A stretch of 64,000 bases of DNA from Mycobacterium spongiae (GTDB lineage: Bacteria; Actinomycetota; Actinomycetes; Mycobacteriales; Mycobacteriaceae): positions 1 to 64,000 of the forward strand of contig NZ_CP046600.1 in the NCBI RefSeq assembly GCF_018278905.1, read 5' to 3'. Of this stretch, positions 32,514-40,902 are shown in pieces. Below the pieces are notes generated by a model. The model saw nothing but the letters and a program-made list of their open reading frames with translations. It was not told where the DNA came from and ran no database searches. A program made the position numbers and the translations under genes. Position 1 is the stretch's first letter. Each line of letters begins with the position of its first letter.

Positions 32514-32711
32514 AGCGCACCGCGGCTGCGGCGATATCGTTCCGACGAAGCCGCGTTCAGGGCTCGCCGAGTATCGCCTGACGGCGGGGCACGGCCCAGC
32601 TCCCGAATCGCACCGCCGTCACTTGGAACCGCGGTCTGGCCCCCGAGTGTTGCGCCGAGTTGGCCTGAAACCGTGCGATCATTCAGCGACACGGGGAAGG
32701 GATGACGCGCG

Positions 32712-32929
32712 ATGGCGCGACCTCAGCGGTGGGAACTGCTCCTACGAGCGTCGCAGCAGGAGGCACTGCTGGCGGTCAGCCTGTTCAACGATCCTGGCCG
32801 GGAACGGGCGCTTGAGGGCTTCGTCGTCCACATGCACATCGCTTGGATGTACGCGTTTCACTCGGAGTGGCTGCGGGCGGGAAGAACTATCATGTGCCGC
32901 TCAGCGAGCAGACGGGCAGCCGGTTCTAG
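32712..32929 (+). pseudogene. Truncated, frameshifted DUF3644-like remnant
   Basis: Starts ATG 32712 after a gaaggg ribosome-binding site and reads RWELLLRASQQEALLAVSLF, then EGFVVHMHIAWMYAFHSEWL, which resembles the N-terminus of DUF3644 proteins. A one-base deletion near 32876-32881 shifts the frame; the other frame continues GKNYHVPLSEQTGSRF to a TAG at 32927. Only about 70 of several hundred expected residues remain. DUF3644-type genes are often near restriction or defence genes; the family call is from memory. Confidence 0.45.
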
Positions 32930-32990
32930 TGCTCGTTCGCGTTGCGTTCGCGTCGGAACGGATCTGTTCCCGGCAGTCTGAGGTCAGATC

Positions 32991-33205
32991 ATGTCGCTGT
33001 CGGGCTATGCCGTCCGGGAGGACGGGCGGATGATCAGGGCCGCGCGTACGACCACTGCCTCCGAGGCATCGGCCCGCAGCGAGCGGCTGCACAAGCTGCT
33101 GGCGGCCCGTGGCGCGCACCCGGCTGTTGTTCGCCACAGTCGGTCTGAGCTCCTACGGAAGGATTGCTACGAGGCCGTGTTCGAAGCGGTCAAGGGCCTC
33201 GGTAG
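32991..33205 (+). pseudogene. Truncated TIGR02391/Ymh-like remnant
   Basis: An open frame from ATG 32991 reads SERLHKLLAARGAHPAVVRH and then LLRKDCYEAVFEAVKGLGSQ. The pattern of a leucine-rich lead, HPxVV and then a YxxAVFEAxKxL helix is typical of the TIGR02391 (Hypoth_Ymh) family found in phage- and defence-associated proteins. The second half is missing: after about 33205 the frame loses resemblance and runs into the 3' end of a convergent gene. It may have been the C-terminal part of the same gene as the DUF3644-like remnant. Confidence 0.4.
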
Positions 33206-33233
33206 CCAGACCGGCATCCATCTGGGAACTGCA

Positions 33234-33944
33234 TTATTGAGATCGCTTCTTTCGCTTGGCTCGACGGGATAGGCAGCGTCGAACCTTTGCCAAGTGGCGC
33301 TTGCGGCGCATAGCAGCAAAAGTCCAGTCTGATCCGCGGCTGCGTGGCCCTAGCGGAAAACGGACGCGAGCTGCTCGTACACCTCGGGCAGGGGTTGTAC
33401 GCCACCGGCGGCCCGCGTTGTCCACAACAAACGCCTCGACGTCAACACACTCGATGTCACCAACTTGCATGAGTAGCGCCTCAGGCGTAGGTGGTTCCAG
33501 GTAACCGCGGATTGGAATTAGACCGCGCTGGACCGAGTCATCGGGCGGTACGACACGGATGTGAGGCTCGGTGAAGGTCCATTGCGACTTGAATACCGTC
33601 GGATGGACGCCGGAATACCGTGGGGGAGGATCATCCGCGGAGTCGGCTTCTTGCTCGTTGGTATCGGTGTAGGCGGGCTGAAACGGCTCTTGCCAGGTGC
33701 AAGCGATCCTGTAGTTGATTCGCGCGACATAGATTGGTGCGTGGCTGGCGTTGCGTGCGTGCCAACGGACTACGATTTCTTCGCGCCCGCCAAGATCTTC
33801 CTCCTCGATCGTGGGCCAGAGACCGAGTTGATCAATTTGGCTTCGTTCGCGATCCATGCGGTCGCGAAGGAAGATCCGGAACGCTAACAACAGCGATCCA
33901 GCGCCAAGCCATGCGGGAACGCTCCCCCAATCAACCTCCGGCAT
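33234..33944 (-). CDS. Hypothetical membrane-anchored protein
   Basis: A 236-residue protein on the opposite strand to the restriction operon. The N-terminus (VPAWLGAGSLLLAFRIFLRD, about 9-28) is a single membrane helix followed by a charged segment; this WGxxPAWxGAGSLLLAF start is common among uncharacterised actinobacterial proteins. The middle contains a beta-rich region (REEIVVRWHARNASHAPIYV) and the C-terminus is strongly basic (RRKRHLAKVRRCLSRRAKRK). I do not recognise a function. ATG at 33944 has no strong ribosome-binding site. It is convergent with the TIGR02391-like remnant. Confidence 0.6.
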   Translation of the reverse strand: MPEVDWGSVPAWLGAGSLLLAFRIFLRDRMDRERSQIDQLGLWPTIEEEDLGGREEIVVRWHARNASHAPIYVARINYRIACTWQEPFQPAYTDTNEQEADSADDPPPRYSGVHPTVFKSQWTFTEPHIRVVPPDDSVQRGLIPIRGYLEPPTPEALLMQVGDIECVDVEAFVVDNAGRRWRTTPARGVRAARVRFPLGPRSRGSDWTFAAMRRKRHLAKVRRCLSRRAKRKKRSQ

Positions 33945-34256
33945 CAGGCGAGATTACTGGCAGATCGCCACGCGGGTCGACCCGCCAAAGGCTGCCGACT
34001 CGCGACGAAAACCCAACGAGTGCGTGCCAACAGGGTTCTGCGAGAGTGCCTATGCGACGGAGGTTCAGGGCCTCGCTCGGTGAGCGGCGTCCCTGTTAGG
34101 GTGTCTGCGTCAACCAGCCAGGCGTCCTGTTCACCGTGGCCTCACCTTGTCCACAATGCGTCCGCAGAGCTTCAATGGCTGCCTTACTTTGCCTACCACA
34201 CAATGGCGTTGGCTTGTGATTTTCGTTGTTTCACGGCGCTTGCCCGGTGCGAACGC

Positions 34257-34310
34257 CAGAGCCGACTCGTTCGCATCGAGTGGCTCAAAGGTTCGAATCC
34301 CCTTAGCTAC
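34257..34310 (+). other. tRNA-like 3' fragment, candidate attachment-site remnant
   Basis: A hairpin with arms actcg/cgagt and a seven-base loop ttcgcat is followed by ggttcgaatcccc, which looks like a tRNA T-arm, and then ttagctac. No matching 5' acceptor or D-arm is found upstream and the T-stem has mismatches, so this is not a functional tRNA. It could be a relic of a tRNA-targeted integration, or chance. Confidence 0.25.
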
Positions 34311-34316
34311 GCGAGT

Positions 34317-34487
34317 CTAGAACTGACGGACACCACTGGTAGTCGGGGTCTTCGAGCACTCGTACTCCCGCAGGGTCTCGGTGAGCCGGCGTTTGATAGG
34401 CACCCACGCGTGTTCAGGGGCGGTGGCGACATCGTGAGCCCAGCGGCACCCGTCTTGTTCGTACCTTTCGACTTGATCGGCGGTCAC
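34317..34487 (-). CDS. 56-codon hypothetical ORF or gene fragment
   Basis: From GTG 34487 the frame reads VTADQVERYEQDGCRWAHDV, then EHAWVPIKRRLTETLREYE, and ends at TAG 34317-34319. The charged, hydrophobic-periodic composition looks protein-like, and the frame stays open upstream of the GTG without another start. It may be the C-terminal remnant of a larger gene. I do not recognise the family. Confidence 0.3.
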   Translation of the reverse strand: MTADQVERYEQDGCRWAHDVATAPEHAWVPIKRRLTETLREYECSKTPTTSGVRQF

Positions 34488-34809
34488 CAGGACTGCTCTG
34501 GCTCGCCTAGCTGGCGGTAGGACGTGGTTGCGGGATGGATGTCGACCGCAACCCTCTGACGGGCCGGCCAGGGTGTGACGTCACGCCCGATACGCTAGTT
34601 GCCTCGCCAAGGTGGTGCTGGATTAGCGCTGCGGCGACTAGAAGGCCAGCCCCATGTGCAGATGCCGAAAAGCAATCCGTGCCGCCGACAGTACCCGCTT
34701 GGGTTACGGTCTCTTTGGAAAGGCTGCTCGTCATCGCCGGCTGGCTTGCACGACGCGACGGCTGCTGGCCCTACCACGCTTGACGACGTCGTCACCGAAG
34801 GAGTAGCCA

Positions 34810-36303
34810 GTGAGCAAGACCGCCAGGCGGCTCGGCCCGCAAGACATGTTCTTCCTCTACTCGGAATCGTCCAGCACGATGATGCACGTGGGTGCGCTGA
34901 TGCCGTTCACTCCACCCCAGGGTGCGCCACCGGATTTCCTGCGCCAACTCGTCGATGACAGCAAGGCCAACGAGGTGGTGGACCCGTGGAATCTCAAGCT
35001 CAGCCACCCGGGCATGCTCTATGACCCGACACAGTCCTGGGTGTTCGACGACAACTTCGATCTGGATTACCACGTGCGCCGCTCGGCGTTGGCCAGTCCC
35101 GGCGACGAACGCGAACTCGGAGTTCTGGTTTCCCGGCTGCATAGTCACGCATTGGACCTCAGCCGCCCACCGTGGGAGATGCATTTCATCGAGGGCCTCG
35201 AAGGTGGCCGTTTCGCTATCTACATCAAGATGCACCACTCGCTGATCGACGGCTTCACCGCCCAGAAAATGCTGGCCCGCAGCCTGTCGACCGACCCGGA
35301 CGACACCACACACCCATTGTTCTTCAACGTTCCCGCGCCAGGTCGAAAGCCCGACGAGGCCGAAGAATCCGCCGGCGGCGGCGGCCTGATGGGTGGTGCC
35401 AGTAGCGTGCTCAGTGGCCTAGGCGACGTTGTGAAAGGCTTGGGCGGCGTGGTCAGCGGGGTGGGCAGCGTCATCGGTTCGGTGGCCGGCGCGGGACGGT
35501 CTACGGTTGACCTCACCAAGGCGCTGGTGAACACCCAGTTGCGCAGCGACAACGAGTACCGCAACCTGATTGGCTCGGTACAGGCCCCGCACTCCGTCCT
35601 CAACACCCGCATCAGCCGCAATCGCCGATTCGCCACCCAGCAATATTCCCTCGAACGGCTCAAAAGTATTGGCGCCCAATATGATGCGACGATCAATGAC
35701 GTGGTGTTGGCAATCGTCGGGGGCGGTTTGCGGCGATTCTTGGACGAGCTGGGTGAGCTACCCGACAAGTCGCTGATCGTAGTGTTGCCGGTCAACGTAC
35801 GGCCCAAGGACGATGAGGGCGGCGGCAACGCGGTCGCGACGACGCTGGCGACCCTGGGCACTGACATCGCCGATCCGGTGGAGCGGCTGCAGGTCATCAC
35901 CGCGTCAACCAGCCTGGCAAAGGCCCAGCTCAGGACTATGGATAAAGAGGCGATCCTGGCTTACAGCGGCGCGCTGATGGCGCCCTACGGAGTGCAGGTG
36001 GCCAGCGCGCTCACCGGGGTGAAGCCGCCGTGGCCGTACACCTTCAACCTGTGTGTCAGCAACGTGCCCGGGCCCAAGGATGTGCTGTACCTGCGGGGTA
36101 GCCGGATGGAAGCGTCCTATCCAGTGTCCCTTGTGGCGCACAGCCAGGCCCTCAACGTCACCGTGCAGAGTTACGCCGAGACGCTGAACTTCGGCTTCAT
36201 CGGCTGTCGTGACACGCTGCCGCACCTGCAGCGGCTCGCCGTCTATACCGGGGAAGCGCTCGATGAGTTGGACGAGCGGAGCGATTCCGCCGCCGTGAAC
36301 TGA
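34810..36303 (+). CDS. WS/DGAT family wax ester synthase/diacylglycerol acyltransferase
   Basis: Transfers acyl groups from acyl-CoA to diacylglycerol or fatty alcohols, making storage lipid. The 497-residue protein has the family catalytic motif HHxxxDG at 142-148 (in MHHSLIDGF), the N-terminal MSKTARRLGPQDMFFLYSES start and the C-terminal NVPGPKDVLYLRGSRM region. A Gly/Val/Ser-rich insert (GGLMGGASSVLSGLGDVVKG, about 195-240) lies between the two halves. GTG 34810 has a strong gaaggag ribosome-binding site. M. tuberculosis has about fifteen paralogues but, as I recall, none here; it occupies the Rv0021c position. Substrate is not predictable. Confidence 0.9.
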   Translation: MSKTARRLGPQDMFFLYSESSSTMMHVGALMPFTPPQGAPPDFLRQLVDDSKANEVVDPWNLKLSHPGMLYDPTQSWVFDDNFDLDYHVRRSALASPGDERELGVLVSRLHSHALDLSRPPWEMHFIEGLEGGRFAIYIKMHHSLIDGFTAQKMLARSLSTDPDDTTHPLFFNVPAPGRKPDEAEESAGGGGLMGGASSVLSGLGDVVKGLGGVVSGVGSVIGSVAGAGRSTVDLTKALVNTQLRSDNEYRNLIGSVQAPHSVLNTRISRNRRFATQQYSLERLKSIGAQYDATINDVVLAIVGGGLRRFLDELGELPDKSLIVVLPVNVRPKDDEGGGNAVATTLATLGTDIADPVERLQVITASTSLAKAQLRTMDKEAILAYSGALMAPYGVQVASALTGVKPPWPYTFNLCVSNVPGPKDVLYLRGSRMEASYPVSLVAHSQALNVTVQSYAETLNFGFIGCRDTLPHLQRLAVYTGEALDELDERSDSAAVN

Positions 36304-36343
36304 CTACCACCACCCGACACCGGTATTGACCGGCCAACCACCC

Positions 36344-36691
36344 TCACGTACCAGGCTGGGTCTTCGTTTTCGCCCACGCATCCACCTCGGCGGTGACGGG
36401 GTCGGTGATGTCGTCGAATTCGGGATGGCGCTTGAGCACCGTGCTGACCATGGAGCACACCGGGACGATGCGCTTGCCGTCGTCGCGGGCACCCTCCAGC
36501 GCCTTTTTGACCAGGATGCTGGCCAACCCGCGCCCGCGAAATTCGGGATCGACCACAGTGCGGTAGAAGACCCGTTGATCTCCACGGTCGGCGAATTCAG
36601 CGAATCCGGCGGCCTTGCCCGCGACGGCGATGGTGTACTTCTGCTCTTCTGCATGAACCGTGGGTTGCGGTCCGGTCGGGTCACTAGTCAT
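36344..36691 (-). CDS. Small GNAT family N-acetyltransferase
   Basis: A 115-residue protein of the short GNAT_2/YjdJ type. It shows KAAGFAEFADRGDQRVFYRT, the acetyl-CoA pyrophosphate-binding VDPEFRGRGLASILVKKAL (RGRGLA near 55-60) and the family C-terminal CSMVSTVLKRHPEFDD. Substrate unknown. ATG 36691 is preceded by gaaaggg. It is convergent with the WS/DGAT gene and lies downstream of whiB5 on the same strand, 140 bases away. Confidence 0.88.
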   Translation of the reverse strand: MTSDPTGPQPTVHAEEQKYTIAVAGKAAGFAEFADRGDQRVFYRTVVDPEFRGRGLASILVKKALEGARDDGKRIVPVCSMVSTVLKRHPEFDDITDPVTAEVDAWAKTKTQPGT

Positions 36692-36831
36692 GATGGCGCC
36701 CTTTCTTCAGGAGCCTTCGCGGACCTGGCAGCTGGTTGATGCGTGGCTAACACCGCCACCCTACTGCCGCTGGCGTGCCGGGCGGTCCTGTCGCCGGCGT
36801 CGACCTACCGAGCCGCAAGCTCGACCAGCGG

Positions 36832-37257
36832 TCAGGCGGCGTTGCGCGGGCCGGCCCGGCCCACCCGTGAAGTCGGTAGATGCAGCACGACCGCGGTCAC
36901 CGAGACGACGTCGTGTTCGCTGCGTTCCAGCAGAGCTGCGTTTTCTGGAAGTTGCCGGGAATTGATCTCCCCGGCCGCGATGAGTCCTAAGACCTCGTGG
37001 GTGCGCGCGAGCTGCTCGCGCTTGCGGTACTGGCCGCCGGGAAGCTTGACGCCCGCCCATACGCCGTATTCCTCCCGATGTTGGATCGCGTGTTGGGCGC
37101 AGCGACGCTGCTGTGCGAGTGGACACCGGCGCAGGCACTGAATCCGTGCCTCCGTCGCCGACCGCTCATAGGCGCGGGCCTTCGCGGCGCCGTCGCCTCC
37201 GTCGTCATCCGGGTAGCCGAACCAAAGTTCTGGGTTGGTAGCGCATGGGTGTGCCAT
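36832..37257 (-). CDS. whiB5: WhiB-family iron-sulfur regulator WhiB5
   Basis: WhiB proteins carry a [4Fe-4S] cluster and act as redox-responsive regulators. The 141-residue product begins MAHPCATNPELWFG and has Cys5 plus the cluster CLRRCPLAQQRRC, a CxxxC pattern in place of the usual CxxC, which is the recognised peculiarity of WhiB5. The WhiB turn appears as YGVWAGVKLPGGQ. The start is ATG 37257 with a strong ggaggagga ribosome-binding site; the frame stays open about 80 codons upstream but that part is not WhiB-like. Divergent from an HTH regulator across a palindrome-bearing gap. Confidence 0.94.
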   Translation of the reverse strand: MAHPCATNPELWFGYPDDDGGDGAAKARAYERSATEARIQCLRRCPLAQQRRCAQHAIQHREEYGVWAGVKLPGGQYRKREQLARTHEVLGLIAAGEINSRQLPENAALLERSEHDVVSVTAVVLHLPTSRVGRAGPRNAA

Positions 37258-37279
37258 GTGTGGGTCTCCTCCTCCGGCT

Positions 37280-37305
37280 AAACGTAGACGAAAGCGTATA
37301 CGTTT
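37280..37305. promoter_or_regulatory. Palindrome in the divergent whiB5 / HTH-regulator promoter region
   Basis: Inverted repeat AAACGTA (37280-37286) and TACGTTT (37299-37305) separated by 12 bases, centred between the divergent starts at 37257 and 37400. The spacing of about 19 bases centre to centre suits a dimeric DNA-binding protein. The neighbouring HTH regulator or WhiB5 itself are natural candidates. Operator function is inference. Confidence 0.45.
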
Positions 37306-37399
37306 GAAGCCGAAGGGCGCAAGGGAAAGGCGACAAAAACGCATATAAACTAAGAAGCTGCACGTCGTGTGTAATATCCGGCTATGGCGCGAGGGTGCG

Positions 37400-38197
37400 A
37401 TGAGCCGTGAATCGGCTGGCGCGGCCATCCGCGCGTTGCGCGAATCGCGGGACTGGTCACTCGCCGACCTCGCGACCGCGACCGGCGTCAGCATCATGGG
37501 TCTGAGCTATTTGGAGCGTGGCGCCAGGAAACCACACAAAAGTACAGTTCAAAAGGTCGAGAACGGGTTGGGGCTGCCGCCGGGTACGTACTCACGACTG
37601 CTGGTCGCCGGCGATCCCGACGCCGAGCTGGCCCGGTTGATCGCGGTGCAGCCACCGCCGGCGGCAGCAGCGCGGCGCGCCGATTCGGTGGTAGTGGATC
37701 GCCACAGCGACACCGATGTGCTGGAAGGTTACGCCGAAGCGCAGCTTGACGCGATCAAATCGGTTATCGAGCGACTGCCGGCGACGACATCAAACGAATA
37801 TGAGACGTATATTCTGTCTGTGATCGCGCAGTGCGTGAAGGCGGAGATGCTGGCCGCCAGCTCATGGCGGCTGGCGGTCACCGCCGGTGCTGACTCCACT
37901 GGACGCCTCATGGATCATCTGCGCGCGCTCGAGGCGACCCGCGGCGCCCTGCTGAAGCGAATGCCGACCAGCCTCGGGGCACGGTTCGATCGAGCTTGCG
38001 CGCGCTCGCCGCTGCCGGAGGCGGTCATCGCCGCGCTCATCGGTGTCGGCGGCGACGAGATGTGGGATATCCGCAATCGGGGTGTCATCCCACCAGGAGC
38101 ACTCCCCCGAGTTCGCGCTTTCGCTGAGGCGGTGGAGGCCAGCGAGTCAGCCGATCGGGGCTGCTCAGATACGGACGGTGGGACGGAGGACCGGTGA
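37400..38197 (+). CDS. XRE-family HTH transcriptional regulator (Rv0023 homologue)
   Basis: A 265-residue regulator with an N-terminal helix-turn-helix (AAIRALRESRDWSLADLATA, then GVSIMGLSYLERGARKPH, about residues 5-50) and a C-terminal effector or dimerisation region of unknown type. In M. tuberculosis, Rv0023 is a redox-linked regulator as I recall. ATG 37400 (MSRESAGAAIRAL) matches the H37Rv start; an upstream in-frame GTG at 37367 is less likely. Its stop overlaps the next gene by four bases, so it heads the cassette that follows. Confidence 0.92.
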   Translation: MSRESAGAAIRALRESRDWSLADLATATGVSIMGLSYLERGARKPHKSTVQKVENGLGLPPGTYSRLLVAGDPDAELARLIAVQPPPAAAARRADSVVVDRHSDTDVLEGYAEAQLDAIKSVIERLPATTSNEYETYILSVIAQCVKAEMLAASSWRLAVTAGADSTGRLMDHLRALEATRGALLKRMPTSLGARFDRACARSPLPEAVIAALIGVGGDEMWDIRNRGVIPPGALPRVRAFAEAVEASESADRGCSDTDGGTEDR

Positions 38198-39030
38198 GCC
38201 AGAGCGAAATCGAAGTATTGAGTCGTGCCCATCGAATGTTCGCGGGCAGCGGTCGGCACCCCGCGCTGGACACTGACACTTCGCACTACGGAAGTCTGCT
38301 GCAGCGCACCGGCGAGCTGAATACGCTGGCAAGCCTGCCTCGATATCAACATGCCGCGCGCCGCGGCCAGACCGCGCTGCGCGCGGCGGCACACACCGAT
38401 GCCGAGGCCGCGGCAGTCATTGTGTGTGCCCAGCGGGATCGGGCCGAAGCGCACGAGCTGACGAGGAGGGTTCTCGACGCGGCTCGTGCCGATGTCGTTG
38501 CCACTCCCCTTGCGCCGCTGGCGTGGCGGGAAGCCATGCGGCGGCGGGCGGCAAGGCTGCGGGCTCAACGCGCACATGTCCTCGCGGCGCGGCGGCGGGC
38601 GCGGCGCCGATTGGTGGCGTTACGTGCATTGCATTACCGGATGCCACACCATCGTCGCCATCGTCTGCTTGGCCTGCGGCTACCGGCGGCAGACAGCCGA
38701 GCCACAGCGGCCGTGCGCGCGGCGTTGTCGCGACTGGGTCGCCCCTATGTCTGGGGCGCGACCGGGCCCAACCAGTTCGACTGTTCCGGGCTGGTCCAAT
38801 GGTCCTACGCGCAGGCGGGAGTCCACGTGGATCGCACCACCTATCAGCAGATCCATGACGGGATTCCGGTGCCACTGTCCCAAGTCCGGCCGGGCGATCT
38901 CGTCTTTCCGCATCCCGGACATGTGCAGCTGGCGATCGGCAACAATCTGGTCGTCGAGGCACCGTATTCGGGTGCATCAGTGCGGATCAGCCGGCTAGGT
39001 AGCAACGTCGCAATTCGTCGCCCCATGTAA
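38194..39030 (+). CDS. NlpC/P60 family peptidoglycan endopeptidase (Rv0024 homologue)
   Basis: A 278-residue protein whose C-terminal NlpC/P60 domain (about 165-278) cuts peptide stems of peptidoglycan. Catalytic Cys lies in FDCSGLVQWSYAQAG, His in FPHPGHVQLAIG. The N-terminal half is a basic, helical region. There is no signal peptide, which is unusual for a wall hydrolase and suggests export by another route or a cytosolic role. The GTG start overlaps the regulator's stop. Its place beside Esp-like genes suggests wall remodelling linked to type VII secretion, which is inference. Confidence 0.9.
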   Translation: MSQSEIEVLSRAHRMFAGSGRHPALDTDTSHYGSLLQRTGELNTLASLPRYQHAARRGQTALRAAAHTDAEAAAVIVCAQRDRAEAHELTRRVLDAARADVVATPLAPLAWREAMRRRAARLRAQRAHVLAARRRARRRLVALRALHYRMPHHRRHRLLGLRLPAADSRATAAVRAALSRLGRPYVWGATGPNQFDCSGLVQWSYAQAGVHVDRTTYQQIHDGIPVPLSQVRPGDLVFPHPGHVQLAIGNNLVVEAPYSGASVRISRLGSNVAIRRPM

Positions 39031-39077
39031 GCAATCGAAGCGCCCACCCGGGTTGGGCGAGATGAGAAGGTGGACCC

Positions 39078-39446
39078 ATGTCCGAACAAGCCGGACCGTC
39101 GATAGCTGCCATTCAGGCGCGGCAGGCCAAGCTGGCCGGACAACACAACACGATGGCCGACGCCGACAGGGTGCTGGCGGAGGCGCTTGGCAGCGCGCAT
39201 GCCGCGATGCGCGACAGCGTCCGACGGCTCGACGCGATTGCCGCCCAAATCGATAGTGCGGTGCCGGAGCAGCATGGGCGGGCCGTCGATACACCACTGG
39301 GGGCGCGTGAGTTCCAGAAGTTTCTGGTTGCCAAGCAACGGGAGATCGCGGCTATCGTTGCCGAGGCACAGGAGCTCGATCGAGCGAAAAGCGCTGTGCT
39401 GGAAGGCCTACGGGTACACTATGCGCGCCCGGGAGGCCAAGAATGA
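39078..39446 (+). CDS. DUF4226-type protein (Rv0025 homologue)
   Basis: A 122-residue helical protein (starts [21 protein letters not shown]). Its C-terminal half, [20 protein letters not shown] then [12 protein letters not shown], is shared with the next gene, so the two are paralogues. Such DUF4226 proteins occur beside ESX-associated genes in mycobacteria. No signal peptide or membrane helix. ATG start at 39078; the stop overlaps the next start by four bases (ATGA). Function unknown. Confidence 0.85.
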   Translation: MSEQAGPSIAAIQARQAKLAGQHNTMADADRVLAEALGSAHAAMRDSVRRLDAIAAQIDSAVPEQHGRAVDTPLGAREFQKFLVAKQREIAAIVAEAQELDRAKSAVLEGLRVHYARPGGQE

Positions 39447-40861
39447 GCTTGAGCCCACCGTGTGATGCGGCAACGGATGTTCGTGAACGTTTATCGAGCC
39501 CGCGTCACTTAGGCGCCGGCAATGAGGTGAATTGTGAGCCTCAACACCCCTGGGTACTGTCCCTCGGCATGGCGGAGTCGGGGCAGCATCCGAAGCGCGG
39601 CGAGGTGCCTTCGGACGCGACTGCGACGCCAGCGGAGAGCAGCCGAACGGGTTCCGCCGAAGCTATCGCGGATGCGGAACTGGCTCTAGCACACCAGAAT
39701 TCAGCAAGTGCTCAGCTTGACCTGCTGGTGATTTCGGCGATTCTGAACGCGCATCTCAAAGCTGTCGAGGGTCGGGAGGCGCTCAATCAGCTGCAGCAAG
39801 ACACCGAGGCCGCGGTACGAACGCGGTCGGATCTGGACACCCCAGCGGGCGCTCGCGACTTCCAGCGGTTCCTGATCGGAAAGCTCCGCGACATTCGTGG
39901 AGTCGTGGCCAACGCCAGCCTCGACGATACGTCGAAATCAGCGCTGATGGCTGCCTGGACGTCGCTCTACAACGCGTCGCAGGTGGGATCGGGTACACCA
40001 CGTGATCCTGAGGCGGCGACAACTACCGTCGATCCTGGACCTGCCGGCAGCGCGGCCGGGCTCGCGGCTTCCCCAGACGCTGCCTGGGATCCAGCCCTCG
40101 ATGCGCTGCTGCTGGACGATCCTGCCCTGGTGCCTGAGGATTTGGTACCGCAACCACCCGCCGCACCGGTGATGCCGACCCTGCCCTCAATGCCAGCCAT
40201 TCCCAGCCTTGGTGGCGAAGCCAGACCAGGTGTGGCAACCTCTCCGAGCTCCGCTCCCGGTTGGACCGGGCCGGGGGACCTGCCGTTTTCGGGGCTGCTG
40301 AGGGGCGGTGGGTTGGAGCCAATCGGCCTCGACGACGGAGCGTTCGAATCATCAGACCCGGACCCAAGGGATTACGAACCTGCCGACGAACCCGAAGAAC
40401 ATGCCGGCGACGAGCACGAGGACGCGTCATCGGAGCAGCCAGGATCCCCACTGCCCGGGGGACCGACCACAGTTGCGCTGCCCAACGGTGAAACAGTCAC
40501 CGCCGCAAGCCCCGAGCTCGCCGCTGCGATCAAGGCCGCAGCAGGCGGAGCACCGATCGCGGCGGCATTCCAGCAGCAGGGCATAGCCATACCCGCGCCC
40601 GGGACGGCCGTGACCGACCCGATCGATCCTGCCCACGTGATACCGGGCGACATCGGTATATTCACCGACCGTCATGCACTTGCTCTCGGCCGTAGCGAAG
40701 CGCTGCTCGACGGCCAGATTCAGCACATCTCCACCGTGACGGGGCCAAGCTTTCTAGGCTGGGAGCACCCGCCGACGCCTCCACCTGCGACTGCGCCGGC
40801 CAACACAGCGGCCCCGACACCTACCCGGCCGGCAGGTTCGTCGACCACCTCGCCATTGTGA
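39443..40861 (+). CDS. DUF4226-type protein with long Pro/Ala linker (Rv0026 homologue)
   Basis: A 472-residue protein. An N-terminal DUF4226 region (about 60-175) contains [20 protein letters not shown] and [14 protein letters not shown], matching Rv0025. A long Asp/Pro/Ala/Glu-rich linker follows (about 180-330), then a C-terminal domain near 340-440 with [20 protein letters not shown] and [19 protein letters not shown], and a Pro/Ala/Thr tail. ATG 39443 overlaps the Rv0025 stop; GTG 39534 is a possible alternative because the first 30 residues look poorly conserved. Function unknown; layout resembles secreted ESX-associated proteins. Confidence 0.82.
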   Translation: MSLSPPCDAATDVRERLSSPRHLGAGNEVNCEPQHPWVLSLGMAESGQHPKRGEVPSDATATPAESSRTGSAEAIADAELALAHQNSASAQLDLLVISAILNAHLKAVEGREALNQLQQDTEAAVRTRSDLDTPAGARDFQRFLIGKLRDIRGVVANASLDDTSKSALMAAWTSLYNASQVGSGTPRDPEAATTTVDPGPAGSAAGLAASPDAAWDPALDALLLDDPALVPEDLVPQPPAAPVMPTLPSMPAIPSLGGEARPGVATSPSSAPGWTGPGDLPFSGLLRGGGLEPIGLDDGAFESSDPDPRDYEPADEPEEHAGDEHEDASSEQPGSPLPGGPTTVALPNGETVTAASPELAAAIKAAAGGAPIAAAFQQQGIAIPAPGTAVTDPIDPAHVIPGDIGIFTDRHALALGRSEALLDGQIQHISTVTGPSFLGWEHPPTPPPATAPANTAAPTPTRPAGSSTTSPL

Positions 40862-40902
40862 GGCTGCCGGCGCACCGCCGGCCCAGTTAGAGGAGACAGC
40901 AG

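Larger units (their letters stand above)
33945..34809. other. Gene-poor island edge with degraded sequence
   Basis: About 865 bases with no convincing long gene. It contains a tRNA-like 3' fragment (about 34259-34310), an open minus-strand fragment of 56 codons (34317-34487) and otherwise unremarkable sequence, ending in the ribosome-binding site gaaggag of the WS/DGAT gene. It probably marks the right edge of the restriction island, where successive insertions and deletions left debris. Confidence 0.5.
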
